Assembly: GCF_943371865.1 (NCBI RefSeq) | Contig: NZ_CALRWL010000013.1 | Location: forward strand, 56,589-120,588 | Origin: Azorhizobium sp943371865 | GTDB lineage: Bacteria; Pseudomonadota; Alphaproteobacteria; Rhizobiales; Xanthobacteraceae | Reading direction: 5' to 3' | Length of the DNA: 64,000 bases | In this document: positions 63,305 to 64,000 of the stretch, one piece after another | Layout of the letters: each line of letters starts with the position of its first letter | How positions within the stretch are numbered: the stretch's first letter is position 1 | Made by a program: the position numbers and the translations under genes | Notes under the pieces: generated by a model | Database searches by the model: none | Told to the model about the DNA's origin: nothing | The model's input: the letters and a program-made list of their open reading frames with translations, nothing else

Positions 63305-63790
63305 TCAACGCGCGGTCAGCGTCAGGTCCGAAACGGTCAGGCCGACATTGAGGCCCGTGCCGCCTTCGACCGACACCGGCTGCAGGGTGAAGGAATTGCG
63401 CGAACCACCCACCAGCGCGTTGGCGCCGAGGCCCACGCCGACGGCTGCATTGGCGGAAGCGCCCACATACACGCCGGCCAGATCGCCCGGCTTCACGTTG
63501 CGGGTCGGAGCCAGCACGCCCCACACCAGGGTCTGCTTGCCGCTCATGCCCACGTCGAGGCCGAAACGACGCACGACACCGGCATAGCTGCCCTTGGCCA
63601 CGCCACGGACGGCGGGACGGAAGTTGCAGTCGAGCTGACGGACCGAACCGATGATGAAGCTGACGTTGGGCTCCACAGTGCAGATGAGGGTGCCGACCTG
63701 GATCGACGCCGCAGACGCGGGAGCCGTGGCGAATGCGATGCTGGCGCAAGCGAGCGCAGCAGCAAAGCCGGCTTTAATAACAGTCTTCAT
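63305..63790 (-). CDS. DUF992 exported protein, short form
   Basis: 161 residues. A canonical signal peptide (VIKAGFAAALACASIAFATA, cleavage after ASA near residue 27) is followed directly by one DUF992 domain: QVGTLICTVEPNVSF, QLDCNFRPAVRGVAKGSYAG, LVWGVLAPTRNVKPGDLAGV and ALVGGSRNSFTLQPVSV. It has the same two cysteines as its neighbour but no linker. GGAGGAAGG before the ATG at 63790 and the terminator-like hairpin behind suggest strong expression. The 210 bases beyond its start to the window end show no gene. Confidence 0.85.
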   Translation of the reverse strand: MKTVIKAGFAAALACASIAFATAPASAASIQVGTLICTVEPNVSFIIGSVRQLDCNFRPAVRGVAKGSYAGVVRRFGLDVGMSGKQTLVWGVLAPTRNVKPGDLAGVYVGASANAAVGVGLGANALVGGSRNSFTLQPVSVEGGTGLNVGLTVSDLTLTAR

Positions 63791-64000
63791 AGTGACCTTC
63801 CTCCAAACGGGCCCCGATGGTGCCCACCCGGTTGCGGGTGGGAAACCCTTAGCTCGGTCTCGACCGTTCGCCAACGCAGCTTACAGGCCAAGGTTCCGTT
63901 TTTCGATGCGATTAATGCGCCGACCTCATACCGGAGCGATGCGGTGTCGCATCGCTTTGCGCTCTGGCGCGCGGCCCGTATGCGCATCCGGCGCGGGCCC

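Overview
The window is a high-GC chromosomal segment of an alphaproteobacterium in the Hyphomicrobiales, most likely the Xanthobacteraceae (Xanthobacter/Azorhizobium/Starkeya-like). This rests on gene content and order (hdaA-ppk-ppx with rnd and aspS nearby; rpoD-dnaG-yqeY opposite carA), on an Omp19/Inh-type lipoprotein, DUF992 and SleB-type proteins, and on a DnaG with a degenerate zinc ribbon. No rRNA, tRNA, CRISPR array, phage gene or transposase was seen. It reads as ordinary chromosome with a few accessory patches.

Layout. 1-3.7 kb: a truncated quinone oxidoreductase, a REP-like inverted repeat, a nitronate monooxygenase and an enoyl-CoA hydratase/hydroxyacyl-CoA dehydrogenase pair. 3.7-7.6 kb: an orphan AapJ-like binding protein, a small membrane protein, an Inh-domain lipoprotein, a YdfG-like dehydrogenase and a CDP-alcohol phosphatidyltransferase. 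7.6-13.2 kb: AI-2E permease, HdaA, polyphosphate kinase and exopolyphosphatase. 13.5-17.8 kb: cyclopropane fatty acid synthase, an uncharacterised cluster of three genes including a Rieske protein, and an FkbM methyltransferase. 18-28.5 kb: RNase D, a GGDEF-EAL protein, AspRS, a membrane-anchored 666-residue protein and malic enzyme. 28.6-38.3 kb: a metabolite/proton symporter, a SleB hydrolase, MeaB behind a possible attenuator, a rhodanese, a three-gene two-component operon and a glutamine-synthetase-like ligase. 38.5-44.9 kb: a large autotransporter whose passenger carries two pepsin-type Asp-Thr-Gly motifs, an oligopeptide-type binding protein, a DUF3597 protein and two 34-residue membrane proteins, one behind an FNR/FixK-type box. 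45-51.2 kb: rpoD, dnaG, yqeY, carA. 51.3-58.1 kb: an oxalate/formyl-CoA locus. 58.1-62.1 kb: zwf-pgl-pgi. The end holds two DUF992 exported proteins.

The most coherent accessory system is the oxalate locus: an FCD-type GntR regulator, a two-CBS-domain protein, a formyl-CoA:oxalate CoA-transferase (Frc) and two tandem OxlT-family antiporters. A 15-bp element containing GTAT-N5-ATAC occurs upstream of the CBS gene, upstream of frc and upstream of a 67-codon gene on the other strand beyond the transporters, which suggests one regulon. The partner decarboxylase (oxc) is not in the window. The most novel single gene is the autotransporter with the predicted aspartic-protease passenger.
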